Source: Azoarcus sp. L1K30 (GTDB taxonomy: Bacteria; Pseudomonadota; Gammaproteobacteria; Burkholderiales; Rhodocyclaceae). Taken from it: DNA of 64,000 nucleotides. The notes beneath the pieces were generated by a model that was given only the letters and a program-made list of their open reading frames with translations, did no database searches and was not told where the DNA came from. Location of the stretch: positions 3,639,190 to 3,703,189 of the forward strand of contig NZ_JAGRRD010000001.1 of the NCBI RefSeq assembly GCF_018122735.1, given 5' to 3'. The position numbers and the translations under genes are program-made. Position 1 is the first letter of the stretch. Each line of letters begins with the position of its first letter. Below are positions 9,533 to 16,406 of the stretch, piece after piece.

Positions 9533-10135
9533 ATGATGAAGGTGATCGGGTTCGCCGGCTGGTCCGGTAGTGGCAAGACAACGCTGGTCGAACAGGTGAT
9601 CGCCATCCTGTCGCAGGACGGCCTTGTGGTGTCGCTGGTCAAGCATGCCCACCACACCTTCGACATTGATCACGAGGGCAAGGATTCCTGGCGCCACCGT
9701 CACGCTGGCTGCCGCGAGGTCTTGATCAGCTCGGGCCGCCGCTGGTCGCTGATGCACGAGTTGCGCGGCGAAAACGAGATGTCGCTGGACGACTTGCTGG
9801 GACAGCTGTCGCACTGTGACTTGGTGCTGGTCGAGGGCTTCAAGCGTGCGGCCATTCACAAGATCGAGGTGCATCGACAGGCCGTGCGGGAACCCCTGCT
9901 GTTTCCCGCAGATCCCCTTATTGTGGCCGTTGCGAGTGATGTGGCGCTGGATACGCCGCTACCGCAACTCGATCTTAATGAGCCCGCCCAGGTCGCCGAT
10001 TTCATCGTGCGCTTTCTGGACTTGAGGCTGCCGGCTTCGAGGAAAACCGAGCGCTCAGCGCTTTCTGAGCGCCTCGGAGAAGCCCTGGACGACGCCGACG
10101 ACCCGGATCGCGCCTGCACGGATGCTGCCAATTGA
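9533..10135 (+). CDS. mobB: Molybdopterin-guanine dinucleotide biosynthesis adaptor MobB
   Basis: About 200 residues. P-loop [15 protein letters not shown], then [19 protein letters not shown] and [17 protein letters not shown] match MobB closely. MobB assists MobA in attaching GMP to molybdopterin, giving the bis-MGD cofactor of formate dehydrogenase. Three in-frame ATGs (9527, 9533, 9536) are possible: 9527 overlaps the kinase stop, while 9533 has AGGG six bases upstream. The last 81 bases overlap convergently with the 3' end of the chemoreceptor gene, and the C-terminal 35 residues look unconserved. Confidence 0.9.
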   Translation: MMKVIGFAGWSGSGKTTLVEQVIAILSQDGLVVSLVKHAHHTFDIDHEGKDSWRHRHAGCREVLISSGRRWSLMHELRGENEMSLDDLLGQLSHCDLVLVEGFKRAAIHKIEVHRQAVREPLLFPADPLIVAVASDVALDTPLPQLDLNEPAQVADFIVRFLDLRLPASRKTERSALSERLGEALDDADDPDRACTDAAN

Positions 10136-11374
10136 CTCTGCGGCCTGGCTTGCGAGCGCTACACTCTCTCCGGCCTGGTTGCGCGTGTCGGCCATGCTGG
10201 CAATTGCCGATTTCGTTCCTTCCTGAACCTGAGCGATCTTGCCTGAAATGTCGGCGGTCGCGTTCGAGGTACGCTCGGCAAGTTTGCGAACCTCGTCTGC
10301 CACAACGGCGAAGCCCCGCCCCTGCTCACCCGCTCTAGCCGCTTCGATCGCAGCGTTGAGCGCAAGCAGGTTGGTCTGATCGGCAATTTCCCGTATGGTC
10401 TGCACGATGGAGGTGATCTGGGCCGAACGCTCACCCAGTTCCTCAATCGTCGCGGCCGCCGTGTGCGCGCTTTCGGCAATGGCTCGCATCTTCTTCGTCG
10501 CGCCCTCGATAACGCCTGCGCCCTGTTCGGACAGCTCGGCGTTTTCGCGTGCGATCTCGAGTGCCTGCCCCGCGTTCTTGACCTCGGTTTCAATCTGCAG
10601 AACTTGGTCGGTGATGTCGCTGGCGAACTTGACCACCTTGACCGGTTTGCCGTCCGGATCCAGGACCGGGTTGTAGCTGGCTTCGAGCCATACGGCTCTG
10701 CCATCCTTGGCGACGCGCTTGAACTGACCAGATACGAATTCTCCGCGTCCCAATCGGCGCCAGAACTCTTCGTACTCCGCCGTGCCGACGTATGCCGGTT
10801 CGCATAGCATGCGGTGACTCTTGCCTTTGAGTTCGGCCAGCGAATAGCCTATCGTCGCGAGAAAGTTCTCGTTTGCAGTCAATATGTTGCCCTTCAGATC
10901 GAATTCGATCGTCGCCATCGAGCGATTGATCGCATCGAGCAGACTCCGGCGTGTGTTCGCTTCTTCGATTCGGACCGTGATGTCGGTTGCAAGTTTGACG
11001 ATTCCGACCACTTTCCGTTCTTCGTCGAGGATCGGGTTGTAGGTGGCCTCAAGCCATATCGTCCTCCCCCCCTTTGCTTGACGCCGAAAACGACCCGCCA
11101 CGAATTGACCGCTTCGCAGCTTCTCCCAGTGTTCGCGATATTCAGTCGAATTAACCAATTCCGGGGGACAGAGCATTTCATGCTGCTTTCCGATGATCTC
11201 GTCACGGCTGTAGCCAAACAGGATCAGGAAGGTGTCGTTCGCATCGGATATGCGCCCGTCTGGCGTGAATTCGATACTTGCCATCGAACGCGCAATGGCA
11301 TCGATGAATGCCTTCTGGCGCGCAATTTCACGGCGCTGGAACTCGGACTTCTGTTTCAGTTGAGAGTTGAACAT
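10055..11374 (-). CDS. Soluble methyl-accepting chemotaxis protein with two PAS domains (BdlA-like)
   Basis: 439 residues with no transmembrane helix. Two PAS domains (about 17-135 and 139-255) are near copies: each holds ASIEF/ATIEF, GYS-E--GK, ML-P/ML-E, an F-RR/FKR-AK-GR--WLEA-YNP segment and a final DIT. A signalling domain follows with the hairpin tip [22 protein letters not shown]. The arrangement resembles Aer/BdlA-type receptors that sense redox or oxygen through PAS cofactors; cofactor-binding residues were not identified. The ATG at 11374 is chosen over an upstream start because AAGGAAAAGGGA precedes it. Its 3' end overlaps mobB on the other strand. Confidence 0.9.
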   Translation of the reverse strand: MFNSQLKQKSEFQRREIARQKAFIDAIARSMASIEFTPDGRISDANDTFLILFGYSRDEIIGKQHEMLCPPELVNSTEYREHWEKLRSGQFVAGRFRRQAKGGRTIWLEATYNPILDEERKVVGIVKLATDITVRIEEANTRRSLLDAINRSMATIEFDLKGNILTANENFLATIGYSLAELKGKSHRMLCEPAYVGTAEYEEFWRRLGRGEFVSGQFKRVAKDGRAVWLEASYNPVLDPDGKPVKVVKFASDITDQVLQIETEVKNAGQALEIARENAELSEQGAGVIEGATKKMRAIAESAHTAAATIEELGERSAQITSIVQTIREIADQTNLLALNAAIEAARAGEQGRGFAVVADEVRKLAERTSNATADISGKIAQVQEGTKSAIASMADTRNQAGESVALASQAAESIGSIRAGAIRVVGVVQGFSEALRKR

Positions 11375-11626
11375 TGTTCCCTTTTCCTTTTCTGCAAATA
11401 TTGCGAAGCGCTTGGAAACGATGAATTTCGAAGTGGGTCTGACGACAATGTATAACGAAAGTTGCAGTCGCAATGAGGAGTGGGTGGGATAATCTCCGCA
11501 TTGAGGCTTGCGGTGTGCGCAGGGCGCTCAACAGGGGTGGGCACATGGCCGGAAACTGCTTCCTGACAGCGTGTTTCGTACTGCGTGCGAGGAGCTCTTG
11601 CGTGGATCCCATTCGCCAGCGTCAGG

Positions 11627-12550
11627 TCAGTCGTTTGCCTCTATTCGCCCGAGCGGGCCCAGGTCGTAGCCGCCAAGTCGATTCGCAAATTGGCGCATTT
11701 CTGCACTGCCATAGCGTTGCAAAAGCAGTTGAAACAACTTTCGGAAAATGATTTCGCGTGGCATCGCGAGGTCGAAGGCCTCCCAGCCGAGGTTGATGAA
11801 ACCAAGGCCGAACTCTGCCGCCGCTGCCCGCGTGCCTGGTGCGCAGTCAGCTTCCTCGCGAGCCAACAGGCCGGCGGCTTCTCGTTCGGTGTGGGCTTCC
11901 GCGACCACGCTGCAGTCATCGGGGCGAAAGCCCCGGCTGGCCAGTGCCGATTCAAGAAAATGGCGGGATCCTGCGCCGGCTTGACGCATGGCCCAGCGGT
12001 AGTCGAACGCTGCAAGCGTCTCGAGGCTGTCGATCGCGAGGTCGCGGCGCAGCATCACGCCCTGTTCGCGGTGCGCGAGTCTGACCAGCGTCCATTGCGG
12101 ATGTTGGCTGAAGCGGCGCAGCAGCATGCCGTGCTGGGCCACGCTGGTGTCGACGCCGCCCCAGTGCAGGGCGCAGATGTTGGCGCGGCGGCGCGCGAGG
12201 AGTTCGAGGCCGGGCAGGGTGCCGGTCGGGCTGTAGGCTACATAGGCGTCGCCGCCGAGTTGCGGGACCAGTGAGGTGACGACGGCCGCGAGCAGCGGAT
12301 CGTCGCTGCCGGTGATCAGCAAGCGGTCGGTGAGCGCGCCCCCATGCGCCTGTTCGCGCAGCCAATCTTCGAGCAGTGCGCGCGGAAACAGCCACTTTCC
12401 ACCAATGCGTACTGCCGGGATCTCGCGCGCATTGGCCAACTCGTAGAGTTTCTTTTCGTTCAGATGCAGGTAGGTCGCGGCCTGACGCGCAGTGAGGTTG
12501 GGGCTGTCCGCCGCGTCACTGGGTGAGTGGCGCACACCGCGATCAGTCAC
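11627..12550 (-). CDS. HTH regulator fused to molybdate-type periplasmic-binding-protein domain
   Basis: About 307 residues. An excisionase/MerR-like helix-turn-helix (LTARQAATYLHLNEKKLYEL, then VRIGGKWLFPRALLEDWL) is followed from about residue 75 by a PBP-like domain (LLITGSDDPLLAAVV, GLELLARRRANICALHWGG, GFINLGWEAFDLAM). Proteins of this design sense molybdate, tungstate or a related ligand and control molybdoenzyme genes. The GTG at 12550 overlaps the mobA stop (GTGACTGA); an ATG at 12628 would add 26 low-complexity residues and an 86-base overlap. Last gene of the fdhD-mobA-regulator operon. The ligand is inferred from context. Confidence 0.8.
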   Translation of the reverse strand: MTDRGVRHSPSDAADSPNLTARQAATYLHLNEKKLYELANAREIPAVRIGGKWLFPRALLEDWLREQAHGGALTDRLLITGSDDPLLAAVVTSLVPQLGGDAYVAYSPTGTLPGLELLARRRANICALHWGGVDTSVAQHGMLLRRFSQHPQWTLVRLAHREQGVMLRRDLAIDSLETLAAFDYRWAMRQAGAGSRHFLESALASRGFRPDDCSVVAEAHTEREAAGLLAREEADCAPGTRAAAAEFGLGFINLGWEAFDLAMPREIIFRKLFQLLLQRYGSAEMRQFANRLGGYDLGPLGRIEAND

Positions 12551-13148
12551 GGCCACGGGGCTGGGTGCCGGTCGAGGCCGCGCTGAGTTCGTCGCGGGTG
12601 TTGATGTTGCGGAAGGCTTCTTCCTCATCGTCGAAAGACACTTCGACGACGTTCAGGCTGCCGTACCAGCGGTCGATCCTGCGCCCGCCCGCTGAGAGGA
12701 AGGCGTGCAAGTGATCGGCCAGCGTGCGCCGGCACAGGCAGAACACCGGATGCGCCTGATCGAAGGTCTTGGCCACCGCGAGATCGGCTGCGTTGGCGTG
12801 CAGCGCGGTCGCGAGCCGGGCAACGAGATCGCCGGGCAGAAAGGGTGAGTCGCAAGGCGCAGTGACCACCAGCGGGTGGCTGGCACGGAGCAGCGCCGCA
12901 TGCAGGCCCGCGAGCGGGCCGGCAAAGTCGGGGATGTCGTCGCCGAACACGGGATGGCCGAAGGCCGCGTAAGCCGCGGTGTTCTGGTTGGCGTTGATCA
13001 TCAGTTCGTCGACCTGGGGGGCGAGCCGCGCCAGCACGTGTGCCGCCATCGGCTTGCCGTCGAGTTCGACCAGGCCCTTGTCCACGCCCCCCATGCGCCG
13101 GCCCATGCCGCCGGCAAGAACGACTCCGGTGATTTTCTCGGCGCTCAT
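12543..13148 (-). CDS. mobA: Molybdenum cofactor guanylyltransferase MobA
   Basis: 201 residues. The nucleotidyltransferase signature VLAGGMGRRMGGVDKGLVEL lies at residues 9-28, followed by FAGPLAGLHAAL and TAPCDSPFLPGDLVARL (metal-binding Asp). It transfers GMP from GTP to Mo-molybdopterin in the cytoplasm, providing the MGD cofactor for FdhA. Start and fdhD stop overlap as ATGA (13145-13148), so fdhD, mobA and the HTH regulator are translationally coupled. mobB lies separately downstream of the two-component system. Confidence 0.93.
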   Translation of the reverse strand: MSAEKITGVVLAGGMGRRMGGVDKGLVELDGKPMAAHVLARLAPQVDELMINANQNTAAYAAFGHPVFGDDIPDFAGPLAGLHAALLRASHPLVVTAPCDSPFLPGDLVARLATALHANAADLAVAKTFDQAHPVFCLCRRTLADHLHAFLSAGGRRIDRWYGSLNVVEVSFDDEEEAFRNINTRDELSAASTGTQPRGRD

Positions 13149-13984
13149 CGCTGGAAGTGCTCCCCGCCACTGAACAGCAGATAGTGCTTGCCCTGGGCGC
13201 GACCGATCATGGTCAGGCCGAGTTTCTGCGCGATGTCCCAGCCCATCTTGGTCAGGCCGGAGCGTGACACCAGGAAGGGAATGCCCATCTGCGCGGTCTT
13301 GATCACCATCTCCGAGGTGAGGCGGCCGGTGGTGTAGAAGATCTTGTCGCTGCCGTCGAGCCCGTCCAGCCACATGTGGCCGGCGATGGCGTCCACTGCG
13401 TTGTGGCGACCGACGTCTTCGACGAACATCAGCACCTTGCAGCCGTCCGGGGTGGCTTGCGCGAGCGCGCAACCGTGTACCGCGCCGGCCTGTTTGTAGA
13501 TGGATTCGTGGTGCCGCACGGCCTCCATCAGGCCATAGAGTGTGGCCTGCGACAGGCTGCGCTGTTCAGGCAGCCGGATGCTGTCGATTTCGTCCATCAG
13601 CCCGCCGAAGACCGTGCCCTGGCCGCAGCCGGTGGTCACGGTGCGGGTGCCGAGACGTTCGTCGGCGTCCTGCAGGCCGTTGCGGGTGGTGATGGAAACC
13701 GCCTCGACCTCCCAGTCGACCTGAACCGATGCAATCTCGTCCAGGCTCCTCACCAGGCGCTGGTTGCGCAGCCAGCCGATGGCGAGCGCTTCGGGGGCGG
13801 CACCCAGTGTCATCAGGGTGACGATCTCGCGTTTGTCGACGTAGAGCGTGAGCGGGTGCTCGCCGGCAATCGCGGTGGGCACCTGTTCGCCGAGTTCGTT
13901 GATGGCGGATATGGTGACGGTGAGCGGTCGGCTGGCGCTGCTGAGCAAAGGACGTCGGGCGGGCGGGAGATTCATGCGGATCAT
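13145..13984 (-). CDS. fdhD: Formate dehydrogenase accessory sulfurtransferase FdhD
   Basis: About 279 residues. Family features are PTAIAGEHPLTLYVDKREIV, the sulfur-transfer loop TVTTGCGQGTVFGG, VHGCALA, FVEDVGRHNAVDAIAG and IFYTTGRLTSEMV. FdhD carries sulfur from a cysteine desulfurase to the bis-MGD cofactor, needed for formate dehydrogenase activity. The loop has only one of the two cysteines of E. coli FdhD (GCGxxG rather than GCGVCG). ATGs at 13984 and 13975 are both possible; a TTG at 14059 would extend into the inverted repeat and is less likely. First gene of a coupled operon with mobA and the HTH-PBP regulator. Confidence 0.93.
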   Translation of the reverse strand: MIRMNLPPARRPLLSSASRPLTVTISAINELGEQVPTAIAGEHPLTLYVDKREIVTLMTLGAAPEALAIGWLRNQRLVRSLDEIASVQVDWEVEAVSITTRNGLQDADERLGTRTVTTGCGQGTVFGGLMDEIDSIRLPEQRSLSQATLYGLMEAVRHHESIYKQAGAVHGCALAQATPDGCKVLMFVEDVGRHNAVDAIAGHMWLDGLDGSDKIFYTTGRLTSEMVIKTAQMGIPFLVSRSGLTKMGWDIAQKLGLTMIGRAQGKHYLLFSGGEHFQR

Positions 13985-14017
13985 GCCGTGGGGTGGAGCG
14001 GGGATTGTAGCCTCAAC

Positions 14018-14096
14018 GTTCAAAGGGGTCATTCGAAGGGGGCAGAGTCGTTTGTTCAAATGGATCAGCGATCAAACGACTCTGAGCCCTTTGAAC
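14018..14096. repeat. Nested inverted repeat between fdhD and the DUF2520 gene
   Basis: Two nested dyads are exact. The inner arms CAGAGTCGTTTG (14043-14054) and CAAACGACTCTG (14073-14084) flank 18 bases. The outer arms GTTCAAAGGG (14018-14027) and CCCTTTGAAC (14087-14096) enclose the whole. The right arms encode the last residues of the DUF2520 protein, whose stop is in the loop. Transcribed from the minus strand it could fold into a long hairpin, but no T-tract follows, so a Rho-independent terminator is doubtful. It could be a processing site, an operator for fdhD or a dispersed repeat unit. Confidence 0.8.
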
Positions 14097-14955
14097 TGCC
14101 TGAGATGTCGTCGCGGGTGAGGCCGTTTTCGGGTGCGGTCAGGTTGAGCGCCACCAGCGACAGTGCGCGGTAGGCCTCGCCGAGGTCGGGGTCAAGGTCT
14201 GTGGCCGCGTCGATTTCGTCGCGGATGGTCCGCTTGTCGCCGCGCGCCACCGGGCCGGTCAGGGCGGCACGCGTGCCGTTGCGGTCAATATTGGTTAGTG
14301 TGCCGGCGACCAGCGGTTGCAGCGCGGACCACGCGGTGTCGCGGTCCACGCCGGCGCCTTCCATACAGCGCAGTGCGGCCTCCATCAGTGCGACGAGGTG
14401 GTTGCATGCCAGCACCGCGGCGGCGTGGTAGCGCAGCTTGTGCTCGGCGTCGATACCGAAGCGGCGTGCGCCGATGGCATCGAACAGGGGTGCGATACGC
14501 CGCAAGGCCTCAGCTTCGCCTTCGCAGGCGCAGAAGGTGCCGTCGAAGCTTGTGATGGCGGTGGCGGGCGTGGCGAAGGACTTGAGTGGATGAACACTGG
14601 CGGTGCGGGCGCCGATTGCATGCAGCGGTGCGAGCACGTCCGAGCGGAGCGCACCGCTGCAATGAAAGACGATATCGCCTGGGCGTAGCGCGCGTTGTCC
14701 TGCGAGTCGGGCCGCGACGTCGGCGATGGCGTCGTCCGGCGTGGCGATCAACCACAGGTCGGCGGGGGGAGGCGGGCCCACTGTCACGGGTGAGCCTGCC
14801 CCGATGAAGTCCCGCGCGCTGGTGCAACGTTCGGCATTGCGACCGGCGACGGCGCCAATGCGGACGAGATCCGCGTCGTGCCACAGGCGGGCGAGTGAGC
14901 GGCCCAGGCGGCCGGGGCCGATCAGGTTGAGGGTTGGGACTGTTTGAATGGGCAT
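14065..14955 (-). CDS. Rossmann-like/DUF2520 domain protein
   Basis: 296 residues. An N-terminal NAD(P)-binding fold (LNLIGPGRLGRSLARLW) leads to LWLIATPDDAIADVAARL and VFHCSGALRSDVLAPL, then SVHPLKSFATP, and a helical C-terminal DUF2520 domain (LRYHAAAVLACNHLVALMEAAL). The layout resembles ProC/6-phosphogluconate dehydrogenase-like reductases, and the family is annotated as predicted oxidoreductases of unknown substrate. The ATG at 14955 fits the start of the Rossmann fold. It is transcribed divergently from the fdh genes and towards fdhD; a role in formate metabolism is not shown. Confidence 0.8.
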   Translation of the reverse strand: MPIQTVPTLNLIGPGRLGRSLARLWHDADLVRIGAVAGRNAERCTSARDFIGAGSPVTVGPPPPADLWLIATPDDAIADVAARLAGQRALRPGDIVFHCSGALRSDVLAPLHAIGARTASVHPLKSFATPATAITSFDGTFCACEGEAEALRRIAPLFDAIGARRFGIDAEHKLRYHAAAVLACNHLVALMEAALRCMEGAGVDRDTAWSALQPLVAGTLTNIDRNGTRAALTGPVARGDKRTIRDEIDAATDLDPDLGEAYRALSLVALNLTAPENGLTRDDISGSSKGSESFDR

Positions 14956-15088
14956 GGATCGATTGTAAGTGAGGGCGGTCCACCCTGCAGGCAGCGGCGA
15001 CGGCGCGGCGGTTTGTTCGGCACATGTGCGATGCCAGTCTGCTGACGTATGCTGTAAACGAGATCCGACTTTTTCAAGGAATGTCCGC

Positions 15089-15580
15089 ATGCACCACTTT
15101 CCCGTAGCCGTGATCATGGAGCGTCGGCGCTTGCAGAATCGCTGGGTCGACGAGGCCTGGGAGGCAGTGGGCGTGGTGCCGGCATTCGACGCCGAGGCGC
15201 CGGCCGGGCCGGAGGCGACCAGGCCGGCGCCGCGCCGGATATTGCAGGAAGACGACCGCGATCAGTGGCTGTTCGATGGCTTTCGCCTGGAGCTGTTTCG
15301 CGACGAGGTCGATAACTACTTCCTCAACATGAGTTCGCCCATCCCCAAGGTGTTCGTGATGTGGCGCAAGGAAGGCGACATTGCCGCGCCCGAGGTAACT
15401 TCGGTGAGTTATGGCGAGGCGGCGCGCTGGCTGGATTCCGGCGAACAGGTCGATGGTGTTCCGATGTCGCGCGAGATGGCCGACTGGGTGGGCGACTTCG
15501 TCAATACCCATTACAAGCCGGCGCCGCGCAAGAAGGTGCGGCGCAATGATCCGCTGGCGCAGGACAGGGGGCGGGCGTGA
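15089..15580 (+). CDS. DUF3305 protein of the formate dehydrogenase cluster
   Basis: 163 residues, with no signal peptide or membrane segment. Recognisable DUF3305 features are FPVAVIMERRRLQNRWVDEA near the N-terminus, WLFDGFRLELFRDEVDNYFLN, and KVFVMWRKEG followed by VSYGEAARWLDSGEQVDGVP. DUF3305 genes commonly travel with DUF3306 and Tat-exported formate dehydrogenases; biochemical function is unknown. The start at 15089 has AAGGA nine bases upstream. The stop overlaps the DUF3306 GTG start. Probably a cytoplasmic assembly or regulatory factor for FdhA. Confidence 0.82.
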   Translation: MHHFPVAVIMERRRLQNRWVDEAWEAVGVVPAFDAEAPAGPEATRPAPRRILQEDDRDQWLFDGFRLELFRDEVDNYFLNMSSPIPKVFVMWRKEGDIAAPEVTSVSYGEAARWLDSGEQVDGVPMSREMADWVGDFVNTHYKPAPRKKVRRNDPLAQDRGRA

Positions 15581-16149
15581 GCGCGCCGGGTCGATTCCTG
15601 TCGCGGTGGTCGCGACTGAAGCTGACGCCGGCAGCGGCGGAAACACCGGTCGTGGCGAACGCGGCGGTCGATGCGCCGGCGACGGCAAGTGGCACTCCGG
15701 CCGCTGGCATCGATCCTTCCGCCGCACCGGATGTGTTGCCTGACATTGCCTCGCTTGCCCTGGATTCCGACTTTACCGCCTTCTTAAAGGAAGAGGTCAG
15801 CGAAGGGCTGCGTCGGCAGGCGTTGAAGAAGCTGTTCAGCGACCCTCACTTCAACGTCATGGACGGGCTCGACATCTACATCGACGACTATTCCGTGTCG
15901 CAGCCGATCCCGCCGGAATTGCTGGCCAAGCTGCGTTCTGCGGCCGAATGGCTGGGCGATCGCGAGGGCAAGATCGACGACGAGAATGACGCCGAATCCG
16001 GTCTGGTGGAGACCCCGGCGGCGCTGGCCGACGGGGCGCCGGAGACGCAGGCTGTTTCTGCGTTGGCGCCTGAAGCCGGAGGCGCGCCGCTCGACACTGC
16101 GCTCGGCAAGGCAGTGCCGGGCGCCACGGACGACACCTTATCGCGCTGA
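15577..16149 (+). CDS. DUF3306 protein of the formate dehydrogenase cluster
   Basis: 190 residues starting with GTG inside the upstream stop (GTGA, 15577-15580). The N-terminus is the DUF3306 hallmark FLSRWSRLKL, followed by an Ala/Pro-rich linker (about 15-50), a conserved core with DFTAFLKEEVSEGLRRQALKK and a FNVMDGLDIYIDDY segment, and an acidic, Ala-rich tail. Soluble, no cofactor motif. It is coupled to DUF3305 and therefore probably acts with it. Function unknown. A 257-base regulatory gap follows. Confidence 0.82.
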   Translation: MSAPGRFLSRWSRLKLTPAAAETPVVANAAVDAPATASGTPAAGIDPSAAPDVLPDIASLALDSDFTAFLKEEVSEGLRRQALKKLFSDPHFNVMDGLDIYIDDYSVSQPIPPELLAKLRSAAEWLGDREGKIDDENDAESGLVETPAALADGAPETQAVSALAPEAGGAPLDTALGKAVPGATDDTLSR

Positions 16150-16259
16150 GGCAAGGCGGCCCCGGTCGAGGCGTTCGTCGTCCGGTCTGGCATGCCGCTT
16201 CATTTTCTCATCATGTTCCGGGTGGTTTGATGCTGCGCTGCGATACGGTCATCTATTGA

Positions 16260-16289
16260 GACAAATTGACCTTGTCGGGACATTTTGTC
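16260..16289. promoter_or_regulatory. TGTC/GACA dyad cluster, candidate activator site
   Basis: Three overlapping dyads are visible: GACAA-N7-TTGTC (16260-16276), TGTCGGGACA (16273-16282) and GACA-TTT-TGTC (16279-16289). Two more TGTC words lie at 16331 and 16340. The cluster is about 100-125 bases upstream of the start predicted from the sigma-54-like element at 16362, the usual distance for an enhancer-binding protein. The local sequence is AT-richer than its surroundings. Binding by the sigma-54 regulator at 6019-7431 is inference. Confidence 0.5.
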
Positions 16290-16342
16290 TATTTTCATTC
16301 CGGATGCGTCGAAATCTGCGGTGTTCTGGTTGTCCTTACTGT

Positions 16343-16362
16343 CTATGAAGAAGATTTCATAG
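16343..16362. promoter_or_regulatory. CTATGAA-N6-TTCATAG operator-like dyad
   Basis: Exact 7-base inverted repeat, arms 16343-16349 and 16356-16362 with six bases between. Its right end touches the GG of the proposed -24 element, so a bound protein could block or tune RNA polymerase-sigma-54. The HTH-PBP regulator of the neighbouring mobA operon is one candidate ligand-responsive binder; no direct evidence. Confidence 0.4.
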
Positions 16363-16376
16363 GCGCGCTGGGTGCT
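16361..16376 (+). promoter_or_regulatory. Sigma-54-like promoter upstream of the polyferredoxin/fdh operon
   Basis: AGGCGCGCTGGGTGCT fits the -24/-12 frame: GG at 16362-16363, ten bases, then GC at 16374-16375. Against TGGCACG-N4-TTGCW it matches GGC, CG and TGCW and misses the first T, one A and one T. The transcript would begin near 16387, giving a 20-base leader that contains AAGGA and the ATG at 16407. TGTC/GACA dyads upstream support an activator-dependent promoter. Confidence 0.4.
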
Positions 16377-16379
16377 TAG

Positions 16380-16405
16380 GGTCCACACCTTCAAGGATGT
16401 GGACC
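16380..16405 (+). promoter_or_regulatory. Hairpin bracketing the polyferredoxin ribosome binding site
   Basis: Exact 8-base arms GGTCCACA (16380-16387) and TGTGGACC (16398-16405) enclose a ten-base loop containing AAGGA (16393-16397). The 3' arm ends two bases before the ATG. If the transcript starts upstream of 16380 the hairpin presents the Shine-Dalgarno sequence in a loop; if it starts at the sigma-54 position near 16387 the 5' arm is lost. It might equally be a DNA operator. Confidence 0.5.
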
Positions 16406-16406
16406 A

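Noticed and set aside
10055-10135. Possible frameshift at the mobB 3' end because of overlap with the chemoreceptor gene
   Set aside because: Both frames end normally; the mobB core is complete before the overlap and the receptor end is family-like, so a convergent overlap is simpler.
11375-11626. Hidden small gene in the 252-base gap between the HTH regulator and chemoreceptor
   Set aside because: Short frames have no ribosome site or conservation-like pattern; the region most likely holds the chemoreceptor promoter, but no clear elements were found.
12551-12628. Longer ATG start for the HTH-PBP regulator
   Set aside because: It would overlap mobA by 86 bases and add a Pro/Ser/Ala-rich leader without a ribosome site; the GTG overlapping the mobA stop is more usual.
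14960-15088. Promoter for DUF3305 (TATGCT near 15048)
   Set aside because: No matching -35 or extended -10 and no sigma-54 spacing; too weak to annotate.
16189-16206. TGGCATGCCGCTTCA as a sigma-54 promoter
   Set aside because: The -24 half fits but the base pair at -12 is CA rather than GC; the element at 16361-16376 fits better and lies at the right distance.
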